Source of the DNA: Aspidiotus rigidus
Lineage: Eukaryota > Arthropoda > Insecta > Hemiptera > Diaspididae
Assembly: GCA_035079385.1 (NCBI GenBank)
Contig: JAVHKY010000010.1
Location: forward strand, 186,001 to 250,000
Reading direction: 5' to 3'
Length of the DNA stretch: 64,000 bases
In this document: one piece after another, positions 1 to 13,900 of the stretch
Layout: each line of letters begins with the position of its first letter
Numbering within the stretch: the stretch's first letter is position 1
Notes under the pieces: generated by a model
What the model saw: the letters and a program-made list of their open reading frames with translations, nothing else
Told to the model about the DNA's origin: nothing
The model's database searches: none
Translations under genes and position numbers: made by a program

Positions 1-776
1 AGGTACTTGGATTTGACGATCTCTAATAGTGACGGTGTCCATGAATTCGCATTTTACAGAAAAGACACTTCGACCAATATTACTGTCCACGGCAAATCTT
101 TTTGCCCTGTCGCCCACAAACTAGCTGCTTTTAATAGCTTAATCCGTTGGCTGACTAGTATTCCTTTGAGTCCGTCCACCTTCCACAAGGCATTGGTGAC
201 CACAAAGCACTTGGTGGCCAGAGTGAACGAGGTTAACCTAGATATTGACCTTATGGTTCAAAAGAAGATTACTCGGAGATGTTTGGATTCCACTACTTCC
301 CTCCCTTGTAATCCGACCTTGGGCAGTAGGAAGCGTTGGATCAGGCTCCCGTTCTTGGGGAAGTTCTCATCTAAATAGGGCCGCGTCCTTCGCCCCTTTG
401 GGTTGCGGCCTGTATATTATAACTTCAATACTGTTGAAAGTCTATTCGTCAGGTTGAAAGACCCTATCCAACTGGTCGAGAGGAGTGGCGTTTGTAAGGT
501 CGAGTGTAATGATTGTGAGGGAGTCTACATTGGCGAGACTGGTCGTCAGTTGAAAATTAGGGTTGTTGAACATAGGAAGGCGTGAGAAAAGAAGAACGTT
601 TGCAAACCATCTAATTACTAGTGGCCATTGCTTCAGAGAACTCCCCCATGGGGAAAACTTGTAACGGCTTGCGTTGGATCACATTGAGATTCTTTGTCAT
701 CTGAACAGCGACAACGTTGAGGTGCTCAACAGGTACATACCTGATGAGGGGTTGATTGAATTAGTTTATAATTAGT
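1..776 (+). mobile_element. Penelope-like retroelement, 3' part (RT end plus GIY-YIG endonuclease), decayed
   Basis: The reading frame from the left edge to about 378 resembles the end of a Penelope-type reverse transcriptase (YLDLTIS followed by a stretch containing HKLAAFNSLI). After a frame change, 403-585 carries a GIY-YIG endonuclease core with the key residues in GVYIGETGRQ, preceded by a CxxC-like pair (ECNDCEG). Weak similarity continues to a final LIELVYN near 770. The element starts outside the window, and frame changes and stop codons show that this copy is dead. A second copy of the same family is at 20.1-21.6 kb. The family call is firm; the 3' boundary is approximate. Confidence 0.85.
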
Positions 777-2601
777 TTATGAGTACAATTCATATTGTGA
801 TGACTCGCTAGTTCAGTCATGGTTTTCTCGAATGTTCTTATTTACAGCTGGTAGTTGGTTTAGTTGCTTTCATGTCTCTGTTGACAATGGTTGTTTAACC
901 AAAAGCGCTGCGGTGTCTTTAGATTTCTGTGGCTTTTGCTAATTTACTCCTTGTTGTACTCTGTTGAGTATGACTTGTTTTGGTATTCAAATCAAATAAA
1001 CTTACTAATTGAAACTGCAGCTGCCCTTTTTAAATGCGGCTCGGGTTAATCTATCCATCGAGTCATCATGAGCCGCTTTTGATAACGTTTTCTACAGGAA
1101 TGAATATTCATTATAGCTAATCATTCATTATTTCAGGAGTATGAACAGCCTAGGAGCATGTTTCAGGATGTGGCGTGATTCTGAGCACCTACTTTAACTG
1201 GTATGGGAAAGATTGAAGAGTGAGAATAATTTTACATAATTACGTCTGACATTTCTAACAAACTGTCTCTTACTATACTGCAGAGAATCTACCAGATCTT
1301 TTTTCTTATAAAATCAAATAATATTCTACCCACGAAAACTACGATTGTAACTTCTGCATGATGACCATTTACGTACCTTGTTTTAGTTCCTTCGACCATA
1401 CAAATAGTTCATGTATGGTCGAAGTTTGGTTCCAAGTCCAACAGCATACCTATATACAGTGATGTGGCAGTGGCAGAGAGCAAACCAGAGGCACTAGGCA
1501 GATGAAAAAGTAAAGAGGATTCAAAACATGAATTGGACTAAAAAATAAAAGTAATCTTGATAGGCCTTAGGCTACTCGAGAAGCCGGACCGTCATGTGAT
1601 GCTCGGGAAGCAAGGTCTCGATTCGTTTAATGTTTTCTCACTTGGAGTGCTTATGTCGGTAGAGATATGATTTCCACTTTAGAAAATATCTATTATTTTA
1701 AATAATGTATAATTTTTTTCCTATCTTCTTGCTTATAAGTTTCAACAATTACAAGAAAGAAAAATACGGTACGAACCAAAATGAATGCATGGAAAATAAA
1801 AACGAGTTTATTTAATAAATAAGAACAATACTTATATCATAAATAAGAACATTATTTGTGGAGAACTCATTATCAGGACTCACAAATCTATATACACTAG
1901 GATCATTCAAATTCAGATTTTTTTTCAGATGGACTCGTTCATTAAAGTTTATTACTGTATTACATTTTCACCTTTATACCAAGTCTCATAATTTGGAAAT
2001 TGTTGCTCATTTGGTATCGGAGCGTTCCTCTGCTACTAAAGTTTTCACCTAATAGGCCTATTTCACATACTTATGAATCAGGGAAGCACTTTATAGAGGG
2101 TAAGTTATCATTAGGACATTTTGTCCACATTATAATATAGGTAAGTAAGTAGTTCTATTAATTTTTCTTGGGGTAGAATGTCCTATGTAAATTTCACATT
2201 CATACATTTTTCTTCCACATTCTCTGTCTTTTGGTACCGGTAATTCTAAGAATGTGGCTACATCTATTATTTTAGGTGTAAAAGAGTTAAAATCTGTTGC
2301 CTGTAAATTACGTTCCCAATTTCAAATTGATAAATGTAGTCTTGGGCTAGAAACCAATTTGTGTATACCTATTTTTATTGGTAAATTGCTGTATGTGTTT
2401 CTGAAATGATATATAAAGTGAGACGGATACAATGTGTATGTATTAGAAAATAATATTCATCCTGTGATGCCCACATGATTAGTCAAACAAGAAAATGAAA
2501 TTCATACTTATAATAAATAAAAAATAAAAATATTGTTTACGTCCCCTAGTTAACAGATCACTCATCTCATCTGAAAAATTTACAGTATTTATAGTGATCG
2601 C
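777..2601. other. AT-rich intergenic stretch with no recognised gene
   Basis: Between the Penelope-like fragment and the P450 stop codon I see only short open frames without family resemblance. The part nearest 2602 should include the 3' UTR of the P450 gene, which is read on the minus strand. Confidence 0.5.
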
Positions 2602-4832
2602 TCACACCTTCCGTTGCTTGAAAGTGACTTTAATTTTACCGACATTGTCGATCAGTTTTTCCAACGTTTGATGAGTATATTCATTCGAAGAAGGTGCAGA
2701 TTGTACCTCAAAGCTCAAGATGATACGAACAATCGCGTATTTCACGCAAAATATCGAGAATTTTTCAGCTGCAAGGAAAAATGAAAAATAGTAGGTAAGC
2801 TGCGAGTATCTATATATTTGAAGCGTATGCTTACGATTTATTTATTGTTTTCTTACCTATACAACTTCTGGGACCTTTTCCAAATGGTAAAAATACGTAG
2901 GGATGTCGATTTTTTTTATTCTCTTCATCAAATCGCTCGGGATCAAAAATTTCTGGCTTCGGGTAAAATTTAGGATCGTAATGTACCCCACCAATAGGTA
3001 TAATTATTCGCATTCCCTTTTCAACGACTACGTCAGTATCAGAAAGTTGACACGTTCTCACGCATTCTCGTTGTATAATGACGGATGCCAAAGGATATTT
3101 TCTAAGAGTTTCTACAACGAAGGAAATTTACTAAATCAGATTTTTAAGCTTCCTCTCAAATGATAGAGGATGATAAAACTCACCTTGTGTGACCTTATTC
3201 AAGTATACCATCTCTTGAATATTCTCGTATGTTATTTGTCCATTTGATTTCTCGAGACAGCTTCTCACTTCCTCGTATAGTTTTGTTTGTATTGCTGGAG
3301 CGCTGGCAATTTCATGAAGTGCCCACGATATTAGCGCTGCTGGCGCAAAAGTGCCTCCGATAATAAAAAGGATACACTGAGCTGTTATTGATTCCAAATT
3401 CCATTCTACAGATTTACCTAAAATGTAATACACCTCATAAAGATCAAAACAATTTTCAAAATTGTATGCACATTGCTTTGATATATATTAATGGCCGGTA
3501 TCAGTAAGTAAGTCTAGGAGTACAGCAAAAGGGACTGAAAATTTCTTCCTATAGTCACACTAAGAAGTTATGACAATCCTCATTCTTTTGCCAGGAAAAT
3601 GACTCAGTATAGGCCCATAACATTACCGTACCTACCAGCGATATCTGCGATGTACGTTGTAGTTACTCATCATGGACCTTCGTCAGAATTAAAATTATCT
3701 ACTTCTTATCAATTGTAATCTGCGACACTAAACTTTCATTTTTTAGACCTCCGAAGATCTGACCTCAAATGAGGCTACTTTCTCACGCCAACAGTGAACA
3801 AGATAATGGGGGTGAGTCCAAATGGAACGGTCAAGTCGGAGCGTAGTTATTTTTACAATTAGGGTATCTATAAAAAGTCAACCTATGGAAATCGCCTGTC
3901 CTTCGTGCTACAATATTGAGGAATTGCTGGATGATAATGAAATTTTTGTCTACCATAAAAAACTGAAGATGGTGATTACCTTCAGCATTGTCAGTACGTT
4001 GCATTAATTTCATGAAATGCTCCAAGAAATCCTGTTTCGTTTTCTCATCAGCCTCTTGTCTATGACGAATCATATCTTCAAGAACTTGTCTGAAAAAGCT
4101 CTCCGCCTCTTCATTGACCACTCGACGACGAAAGTATGGTCGTAGAGTGGCGGGAACGATAGAAAGTAGTCCACGCAGAATATATGATTTTAACGGCGAC
4201 AACAATATGCGTGTCATCCTGTAGAAAAGTGATTCTTCATCGCGAACAATATTAGCGTCTATACCGTAGGCGCAAAACGTCATTATATGCAGTTGGTATC
4301 GGGTACTCAAAGAATAAATGTCCATCGGTTCCTCGAGGCCGTCGCCTAGCTTAGCCACTAGCTCCGAAGCGGGTTTCTCGAACAGTGATAGCAGAAATTT
4401 CTGTCTGATCGGCGTAAAAACTGGTGATAAACCTTTTCTTGTCTGATGCCATCGCTCACCATCCAGATTAGTGAGAAAATATTCAGATGAATCTTTATTA
4501 GTAACGAATGTTTTCACTCTTGATGAGAAGTTATCGAAATCTTTTGACAGGACGGTGCGAATGAGATCGGGATCTCGCAGGACCAGGGTGGGCGTAAACA
4601 AGTCTCGGTATATACCAACATACCTGTGTGGTTCTGTGTGTAAGTAAAGATTTTGGTAACGCGATATCCAAGAGACGTTGAACAAATCGCGGTACCAGTC
4701 TATAGGTTTCCACGTCGGTTTAATGTGAAAAATATTTCTTCTCTTGAAAAAGTCTAGTCTAATGTTGATCCACTGGTACGCGAGAAATGCGATAATAGAA
4801 GAGAATAGCGTACATACGATAAAATCCAACAT
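2602..4832 (-). CDS. Cytochrome P450, CYP6-like (clan 3), four exons, complete
   Basis: A microsomal haem-thiolate monooxygenase of the insect clan 3 type, whose members oxidise xenobiotics and lipophilic endogenous compounds with NADPH-P450 reductase at the ER. Minus-strand exons are 4832-3980, 3417-3184, 3111-2857 and 2768-2602. Every intron is GT-AG, the frame is kept at each junction, and the sum is 1509 bases, or 502 residues, the usual P450 length. The protein shows an N-terminal membrane anchor (residues 1-20), the C-helix WxxxR in GERWHQTR, the ExxR of the K-helix (ETLR, completed across the second intron), PERF in FDPERF, and the haem loop FGKGPRSCIG, whose last glycine is completed across the third intron. 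The oddity is the I-helix (residues 304-311): where family members read AGxET or similar, this has GGTFAP, so the acidic residue and catalytic threonine are Phe and Ala. Everything else looks functional. Substrate is unknown. Confidence 0.93.
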
Positions 4833-7800
4833 TATTTTAGTAAAATCTATGCACCATACACGATGTAATAATTAAGGTCCGTGAATATGTGCTAGCGATT
4901 TTGCCACGTGAACACAAAGTGAACGATGTCTACGATGTCAAAATGTCTCTGACTTTACAGTCCTTCTAGCTTGTCGTACCTAGACAAGATTATTATTACT
5001 ATTTTTTTTTTTTTTTGCGTTTGTTAATAGCTACAAAAACCGTTTTAGTTCTTAAGTGTATAAAAAGTTTCACTTTGAGAAGCCAAAATTTTTCTTTCGA
5101 AATATTGCTCATATTGACGAAAATTTCTAGGAAGCGATAAGAAAATTTGTTCGAAAAACTTGGACGTCTATATTATTATGACGTTTATCTACAGTTGGAA
5201 ATGATCACTTGACATAAGTAAAGGTTTTTCAGAAAAAATATTGAAAAATTTATATTCGGGCCTGTTCCTTTGGGGTCGAATTAATCTGGTTTACTCTTTT
5301 TTTTTTCTTTTTTTTTTCTTTGGCTTGAGTAAGATATGATATTATATTCTACGAGGATGAGCAGATTTTTTTCTTTCAAAACTCAAGTTACTCAGTCTTT
5401 CATTGGAAACGTACAATTTAACAAGAACATTCGGAAGTTGTAAAAAGCTAGGCGAAAACCAATAAAAGATGCGAAAGACGGCTTAAAAGTACAATTATTC
5501 GTTTTCTGTCTCTTAACGTGTTGGAAAATTATCAGCGACCAAAAAGTAAAATAGGTAAGTATATTATTCGTTCATGACCATATACCTACCTATCTGATGA
5601 TTTTTGTGAGCCAAGTCGATGGGTTATTTTTGCAGCGCGTTTACGTAAAAATATTTTGGAATACCTACGTGAAACCATCTTTGAATGATATCCAACGCAG
5701 TCGAGTTTAGAACTTACGTCGCTATACTGCAGTAATTTATTTTCACAAAAATATAATGAATTAAGTACCTACCTACCAACGAAATTTTTCTTAAATTCAG
5801 AAAGCATCGACAATAAGTATTACTTATTAGCAGTAACTTGAATCGATCATTGGTAAGTACCTAATATTTGTAATACCTAATAGTGATAATAATCGTCTGA
5901 AAATGAGTCAATGCCCTTTTCATAAGTAAAGATAATCAAGTTGAATTAAATGAAGAAAAAAATCAGATTCTATTTTCGAACATTGAATAATTTCAAATAC
6001 CGAAATCAGAAAATCGTCTGTACAATTACCTATTTCAAATTTTTCGCAATTCCTCCTAATGATACTTTTCATTAAAATTCCTTTGCAAAATTGTCTCAAA
6101 TTTACCATATTTAGTAGATTAGGTAGATAATTCTTGACGTATTGCTCGTAGTATTTTTTACGATCAATCTACATTCTACTCGAAATAAGCCTTCCATCCT
6201 AATATTTTTTGAAGATGGGAAAAAAAAAAAAAAGTATTCTTTAATTAGTGCTCTTATTGAACAACCATTCGATATGAATGTATCATTTTGAAATATTTTC
6301 TTCAACTGACCTTAGAATGTAGTTCAATTTCTAGAATTCAAATGTAAGTACATCAATAAAAAGTACGAATATTTATTGAGAAAAATTTTAATTGTCTTAA
6401 GAGTCCCAACCTATATTCTTTGTTTCTAGATCTTAGTTGGGCAATTCGGCAAGAAACAATCAATTCTCGATTACATACCACAACAGTGAGTTTCATTTTC
6501 AATTGTATTTTTGCTTTTTCATCGAAATGATTCTGGTAACTATCATATTATTCCTCGTCTTGATGATGCTATTATTCGACATAATTTATGGAAAAGAATT
6601 ACACTTCGGGTCAGCTGCTGGTGGAAACGGTATCGGCATTTGCGCTGCTCTTATGAAAATAGGAATAGGCGGAATGCTTTAATGAAACCTTTGTTTTTGT
6701 TTTTGTTTTTGTTTTTGTTTTTTTTTTTTTCAAGTTGATTACATTTTTGACGAGTGTAATATTCTAGCTTTAGCCACCAATATAATGAATACAACGTAGA
6801 CAGCCATTTATTTTCATTTCTCGAGTATGATGGTTTTTAAATATTAGTGTGTACGTATCTTACTTACAATAAATTATACTGAGAAATCTTTTTTTTTTTT
6901 TTTGTCAAATGTTTTTCTAATTGAATTTCAAAAGACATCGAACAATATTCTAAATTTTCAAATTCAGAAAGAACAAGTCCATTTATAAGTAGGTAGGTTA
7001 TTTAAACTCTTCTAATATCAACCTCATCGGAACGAATTTTCTCTCACTAATACTCACTTTATCAGCGGCGTATTTCTGAGAAGGCAAGATAGCACGTGCC
7101 TACAACGTAAAAGCAAAGTAGGCGACATTTTTGCTCGCAAAATTTTTCCAAAATAAGCGCCATGAATAAGTTTGCCCAGTATGCCTAATACGTTATAAAG
7201 AGTAAATACACCTCTGCACTTTGTAGATCTTCCGAAGAACAGCATTTCGCTAAGTTAGGAAAATAGGTAATGTTTAAAATTGATCTACTTCTATGTACTC
7301 TCTATAGCAGGCTAAGACTTTTCATTATTTACGAAAGCATTCGGCTAAAAAAGCAGATGAAGCATATGTTTAACTAGGTATCCCTCAATGACACGTGTGA
7401 ATATGGCTCCACTTGCTCACACTCTAACGGTATCAGTAGGTATTGATCTTAAAAATATTTTTGTCTTTCAGCTCTGTACTTCCAATTTTTTTGGGTAAAA
7501 GTGTAAATTTGCTAAAACTCTTGAAAGTTATCTAAAAAATCAGAAAATGGGTCGTCATTCATATTGTCATATTAAAAATACGGACGTATTGGCTAATTAC
7601 TCATCAATTTTTCACAAAAAACAGCTTTCTGAAAATACTAAAGCTTCTCAAAGATCTGTACCTGTTTAAGCAAAGCTGTTTCAAGTCATATATTTCAAAG
7701 CAAACGAGTCAATTTTAATTCACCTGTACGGTATATTTACGTTTCTTTTTTCCGAACCAATCGATTTTCGAAATAGGGCCTATAGATTTTAATTTTATTT

Positions 7801-7946
7801 TCAACTCTAATCCTTTTCTCTTCGAACGTATTTTCAATCGTTAAAAAATTCAACTTTCTCCTACATCTTTGTTCACATTTGATACTAAGACAAATTTACT
7901 TTGGAGATTGTTTTTTTTTATTTTTCCTCTTTGTATAAACTAAAAA
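4833..7946. other. Intergenic stretch between P450 and carboxylesterase
   Basis: AT-rich DNA with poly-T tracts near 4990-5020 and 5290-5325 and a short (GTTTTT)n microsatellite at about 6688-6735. The P450 promoter should lie just above 4832 and the esterase 3' UTR just below 7947. I see no convincing coding exon; the small open frames lack splice signals and family resemblance. Confidence 0.5.
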
Positions 7947-10900
7947 TTACAATTCCGTTTTAATTCTGCTAGAGTGAGCTTCATTCAGCATTGAAAACAA
8001 GTTACGTCTCCAAAAAATATAGTTTCTACGAGAAATATTATATTCCATAGTATCCAACTCAGTTTGGATGTGTAAGTATTCTGGAATTGAAGATTGAACT
8101 GGTAACCATATTTTTTCATCCGCGTTACCGTTGGGATCGCTAAATGAAGATCAAGTACAATACGCTCATATTTAATTTAGGTCATAAATCTAATAACAAT
8201 TTGATTTAGTACTTACCCGCTATACGCAAAATCCACGAGGTAAGTTACAAGTTTTTCTGAAACAGCTAGATCAGGACCTTCTAGTATAGGCGGGAATCGT
8301 CCCATCAGATGAAATAAACTTATTAGTTCATCCGCATGACAAACGCCTGCAAAAAAAAAAAAAAAAAAAAATCCAAAACAGAGACAAAAATTGTTACATT
8401 TAGAGTAAATTAAGTCTTCGTACCAAGATTTCGTGTTGTATTTCCGGAAACTTCGCTGTACGAATGAGTATTTCGGTGGTCATAAAGATAAAAATATGCA
8501 GGCAATATATTTCGACTACGTTCAATTGCTTCTTGAGCTCCAGCTGAGGATTCAGAATCTGTGAACAACTACAAATGGTGTAAAATTTTCGATAAAGAAG
8601 ATGTTGTTAGCAAGGTCGGCCTCTGAGGGACCAATTTTTGTACGGACCACAGTATTCTCCCAGACATAGAAGGTGGGTCGATTGCGGCTGTGAACTTATG
8701 CATCCATAATTTGAACGTTTTTCAATGTTTTGAGATCAGTTTCGTTAGAATTTATCAAATTATAATCGTTTGAAAATAAAAAGTCAGATAGGGGATGAAG
8801 AGTGGTAATGTATTTCTTCCATTCTCTGACGATAAGTCCCTGTTAGGTCATTAATTGTTGATTCCAAATCTGGGCTCTAGAGTGCATTTGCAGCTAGCCA
8901 AGTGGTCTTTGTGCGCCCTAAACAGAAAAAAAAAAGTAAGGCTATAGGTGGTGTCTGAAGCGAGATACGAGGGTTCCAAATTTCCAGATAGAAAAATGAA
9001 AGATCCGCGGTCAAACACATACCGGTCGGTGGCAACACCGGAATAAATCAAAAGGAACAAGAAGTGTTATCAAATTCTTGTACCCTAATAGCAGAATGGA
9101 TTTGTTCTCCTTTCCTACGCGAGAAGTTACAGATTCGAGAGTTAAGCCGAAAAGGAGGAGAAATTTTACTACTTTTCTCCCTCAGTTTCTTTTAAACTGT
9201 GAGTGTCTTCACCATTTTTTTAATACTTTCTAGTCGTCAAAAAATTTATGGGGTGAAATACTTGCACAGTTCAATTAGTAATTCAGTCAATTTTACCTTC
9301 TCTCGTGTTTTTTTTTTTTTTTTCACGCCGTCTACATTTATTGAAATGCTTCAACTGTCAGGAGCCAAAAGTTCATTGAATTTCTTGGGAAAGACTCAAG
9401 AGTATCAGGTATTCTAAGAAACAAAACCTGCTGAATTTCTATACCTCAGAGCTCGACGGTCAAACATGTTTCAAATCTGCCTCCAATTTTCCTTCTTATA
9501 GCTCGAAGTTCGAAATTTCTCCACATTGTATTTTCTGTCTAGAAGTCCACGGAGGCATAGCATGTCTTAAACAATTGGAAAGACAATCAGAGTGGCTGAA
9601 TATCAACGATCTCAATAGTATTGAGTCAATACCATTAACTGTCTTCGTATTGTTGCAATGAGATTGTAAGAGGAAACGCAACATCATAATAGAGGAGGTA
9701 GAAATACGAAATAAGAAATAAGGTAACATTGAAATCTCGTAAGTCGGCGGGCTAATCGTTAAGACAACCGCTCCCAGTTGTCACGAAGGCCACGGGTAGG
9801 GCAGAGTAGGAGAAGGCGGATACAGAAAAGAATAGAAGAGGACAAACCACAGCCAATAGAGTAGATTAACCAACACCAGGAAGAACCTGCCGGCTGCCAG
9901 TAGTCAGGTGTATCAAATTTGAGAAGTTCTAGGAAGCAAAGAATACACAATAGTGACTGCTATATGCCAAGAAGAATTTATATTTACGTACAAGACGTAA
10001 CATAAGTTAGATACAAGGATGAAGGCCCCCTTTGAGCAATGATATTATAAATTCGGCGGAAGGGTACATTATAGGGTTGAATTTCCGCCGCTCCGGTAGT
10101 GGAAACTGGGCACCGCGCCGTCTGTAGAAAAAAAAATTGTCGTACAAATTTGTTTTATGAGGCGATATTTAGTAAAAAATGTCTGCTGTTCTTCTAGTAT
10201 CTTGAAATCCGGAAAAAGTTTCAAAGTTGATCTCAGTCAGTAAGCTAGTTAACCTAACATGGAGAATTCTAGTCTAAGAAATACTTGAATCAATGCGTTT
10301 TGAAAGTTACGGTCATACATATTTAAACAGATTGTATACTCAAAGAGTACATCTTTTTAAAATAAGAAATACTGCTGGAGGGGGCACGAACAAACTTATT
10401 TCGTCAGATAGTTAGCCTTACATTACTAAGCCTTGATCTACTTTAGAGAAATGTAAATTTTGAGTGCTGAGCCAAGTATGTACCAATATAAGTAGACTTT
10501 ACTCGATATGGAGCAAAATAGCCTCGTGAATAGATACTAAACTAAAGAACGTTTTTAGACATCACAAAGTAGTTCCAACTCTCCGACGACGTCATAACAT
10601 AGATGTGGCCCTGATCTTTCGAATTCCGTTGTATCAGGTCTAAAATAACTTACTTCAATCAAAGCGGAGATATTTATGGGATCAATTTTCATCTTCTTTT
10701 CATCGTAGTAAAATTTTCGCAAGGAAGCGGTTATTGCGGGTATATTTTGCGGATGAAGCCAATATTCGTACGAAAAAATCACGGGAAATAAACGTTCATA
10801 GTTTTCGCTCAATTGATTCAGTAATACAGATGACCGTAGGAGCCCTGTCGAGAAATTTGATTTTTTCAAACTGGAGTCAAAAGTCCTTCGTACTACGAAA

Positions 10901-13900
10901 AGTAAAATCGACAATTATGGACACTCACGCGCGACCTTGTAACATCCTTCGTTGGCGCAAAAGCCTGTAATCCATGGCACTCTGTTGACTGGGTTTTGAT
11001 TCCACGGATATTCTGTTAGAAAAGCACCTTGTACGTTTTTAGGTTCCACGACGATCGCAAATGGGCAGGTAGGGAAAATTTCCCAAACCTGAACAAAAAA
11101 GTCATTCAGAATACTGTTTGATGAAATTTTACGCGTTTATTCGAAATCATACCACAGAAAAATTCGCCCCACAAAAATTTGAATTTGTGAAGGATACAGC
11201 TAAATTTGAAATTCGGCTAGAAAGATCCTTCAAGTCTGGCGAAAATTTGACCAATACAGTACACCAAAACAATAGTACCTACTGTAAATTTTTTACAGAA
11301 TGTGATTAGAATCGATTTCCCCGTAGTAGGTATTCTTTAGGTAATCATAAAAAGCTTTGTAGGGACTCTTGAAAATTTTTTTTATCTGACAAATTTTGAG
11401 CCAAATCTTCTCATTCAAATTCTTGTAGGACAATTTGTTTCTTTATATCCATTTAGACAATTCTTACGACGCTGAATATTATATACGAACGAAAAACTTA
11501 TCATGAAGTAAAGCTAGTTCTTTGGCCGGAATCTTCCTGAGACAATCAACGAGTCCTCTTGTTCCTGCATCAGGACAACCAAAATATGAACCGACAGATT
11601 TTGTTTGTTTTTTCGCTGTTTCTGGAGGAACCAATCCTCTTATTGAGAACACCGTTCCACCTAGGCTGACAGCTCGATGAAATAAGCCTGTAAAAAGAGG
11701 ACTCTTAGAAAGTAAATCATTCACAGATAATGAGGGGGGGGAGAGAATTACTGCAACAATATCACCTCAGGTATACCTGTACTCAGAGGGGAATACATAT
11801 GAAAATGCACCATCATTCCACCAGTGCTAGAACCGGCAATGGTGACGCGTTTTGGGTCTCCACCAAACGCTTGAATATTTTTCTGAATCCATTTTAAAGC
11901 AGCCACTTGATCTTTCACTCCATTATTGCCAGGCAGTATCTCATCGACCGCACTCAAGAATCCTAGAAAAATCAAAAACTTGGTTAATGTCATACGAGAT
12001 CATCCCGATGATTAAATATGATATGAATTATTGAAACCTCAAAGGAGATCCAAGAAAGATGTTCGAGCAAGCAATAACAAAACTAAGAATTGATGTCTGA
12101 AAATTGACTCTGAAAAATTGCTTACCGAATTTTCCCAGTCGAAATTGAATACCAACGAAGACTATAGGATGATCCATAAAATATTGAGGATCGTAAAAGG
12201 ACGCATCTCCACGTTGAAAAAATCCGCCATGGATGTATACCACTACAGGCAGTAAGGATGAAGGAGTTATCTGAACGCAAAATGGTCATTGAAAATTGCT
12301 CATTAGTTAGAACTTACAATAGGTAATTTCTCGAGGACTGTTCATCTAAAGAGACAAACCTTCTACAGTAGCAGATCCAGATAAAAGTTTTGAGAAGAGA
12401 TCATCGATTTTTTAAACATAGGTTACCTACCCCATTTTTCCTGGTTGTCAGCGAAATGAACCCAAGACTCTGTTCTGTAGATCCTCGACAGTAATTTTAT
12501 TCAAGTCCTCGTTGTTGTGTTGTGAGGTATCCTGATGCATGTTACAAAATATCCAAAAAGACGTAAATCTCTCCGATATCCCCAATACAATTTGCCGTCA
12601 CAAGAAGTGACGATCACACCCACCTCATTTGTTCTCATTCCATCCTTTTCTACCAAAATTCCCATTTACTGCAATCCCAATAATTTATCCATTAACTCTC
12701 ATTTTCATATATTTTTCCGTGACATAATCTCCGCGGTCGGTGTAACGATTTGGAAACATCTCAAGTTTAATTCGTTACACTTATTTCTTCTGACTACGGA
12801 GACGGGATCTGAAGGAGGAGATATAAGAAGAAGTCAGTATATTTTTCCAAGGAGGATCAAAATGAAAAGGAGAAGCCCGTAAATTGGCAAAAAGTGACCT
12901 AGAATTTTTCTTCACTAAAATAGTTTGAATTCCTCCTTATAAGTATTCTATCCCGGATCTTTCCCTGTGTTATCCTTTGCTTTCTCTTATAACTCTTTCG
13001 TATTAATAAAATATGTACGTCTATATATAGACCTGCTTATTACCAGTACATTATAATTTTGCCTGGAGCAGTCACAGAATTTGGAAAAAAAAACAAAGTC
13101 TGAGAAATTTGAGGCACGAAAAATTTAGATTTCTAGTATAGAAGAGCAGACCATGTCAAAAAATATTTTCATCCAACTTGACATATGTTTCACCTTCCCA
13201 AAATTTTCAGCTAAATTCAAGGCTCGGGTACCAAGTTGGAAGTCTCTGAGTGAAAAAATAAAATCGTTGACAAGCAAATTTTGACGATCATTTTAATTTT
13301 GTTGTATCCAAATTTATTGCAAAATCCGTAAGTTGCACTTAATATTTCTTGCGGAACCCCCTTGAAAGTGAAAAGGCTCCAGGGCATTTTAATCATCATT
13401 TTTATCTCTCAATAGACATAAAATCCACCGACTGGCCCTCAAGTATATTCAACTGTAAATTTACCTCACAAAGAGAGAATCTGAGAAATTTTTTAAGAAA
13501 TGCACTCATTGACTCGACCCGAATATTCCCAGTACAACTGTTAATTCGCCCGACAATAAAAAATTGGGGAAGATTTTCAGGTACCTACTTAAGTTCTGTC
13601 AAATTCAGTTTCACGATTGAGCGAGTGATGTAGGCACAGTTTAACCATTTTGCACATATCTTTGACTGTAATGTTAAGGATAAAACTTACATTCGATGTG
13701 TGAACATTCAAATACAAACAATCTTCTTCGCCGGTGACCATATCTCTCTTCGTTGGATCTAAAGCAAAAGCTCCAGACTGAATACACTTTGAAGGAGGTA
13801 ATCTCGCATCTCGCACACCCTCCCAAGAATTCGGTTCTTCCGGTGGCTGCAAAATGATGAGTAAGACGAAGAATTAGCATTCAAATATTTATTCATGATA

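Noticed and set aside
3831..3979. Read-through of P450 exon 1 past LMQRTDNAEG
   Set aside because: The GTAATC donor after GCTGAAG joins in frame to exon 2 and gives a normal-length P450; the extra residues are intron.
6437..6738. Overlapping open frames next to the T-rich microsatellite
   Set aside because: Two frames are open at once, one ending in microsatellite-encoded Phe/Leu; no homology or splice pattern.
9730..9810. Possible tRNA-derived sequence (GCGGGCTAATCGTTAAGACAA)
   Set aside because: Some tRNA-SINE flavour, but the B box (ACGGGTAGGG) is too degenerate and no cloverleaf could be drawn.
12535..12882. 115-codon open frame on the plus strand
   Set aside because: It lies inside intron 2 of the carboxylesterase on the opposite strand and has no family resemblance or splice support.
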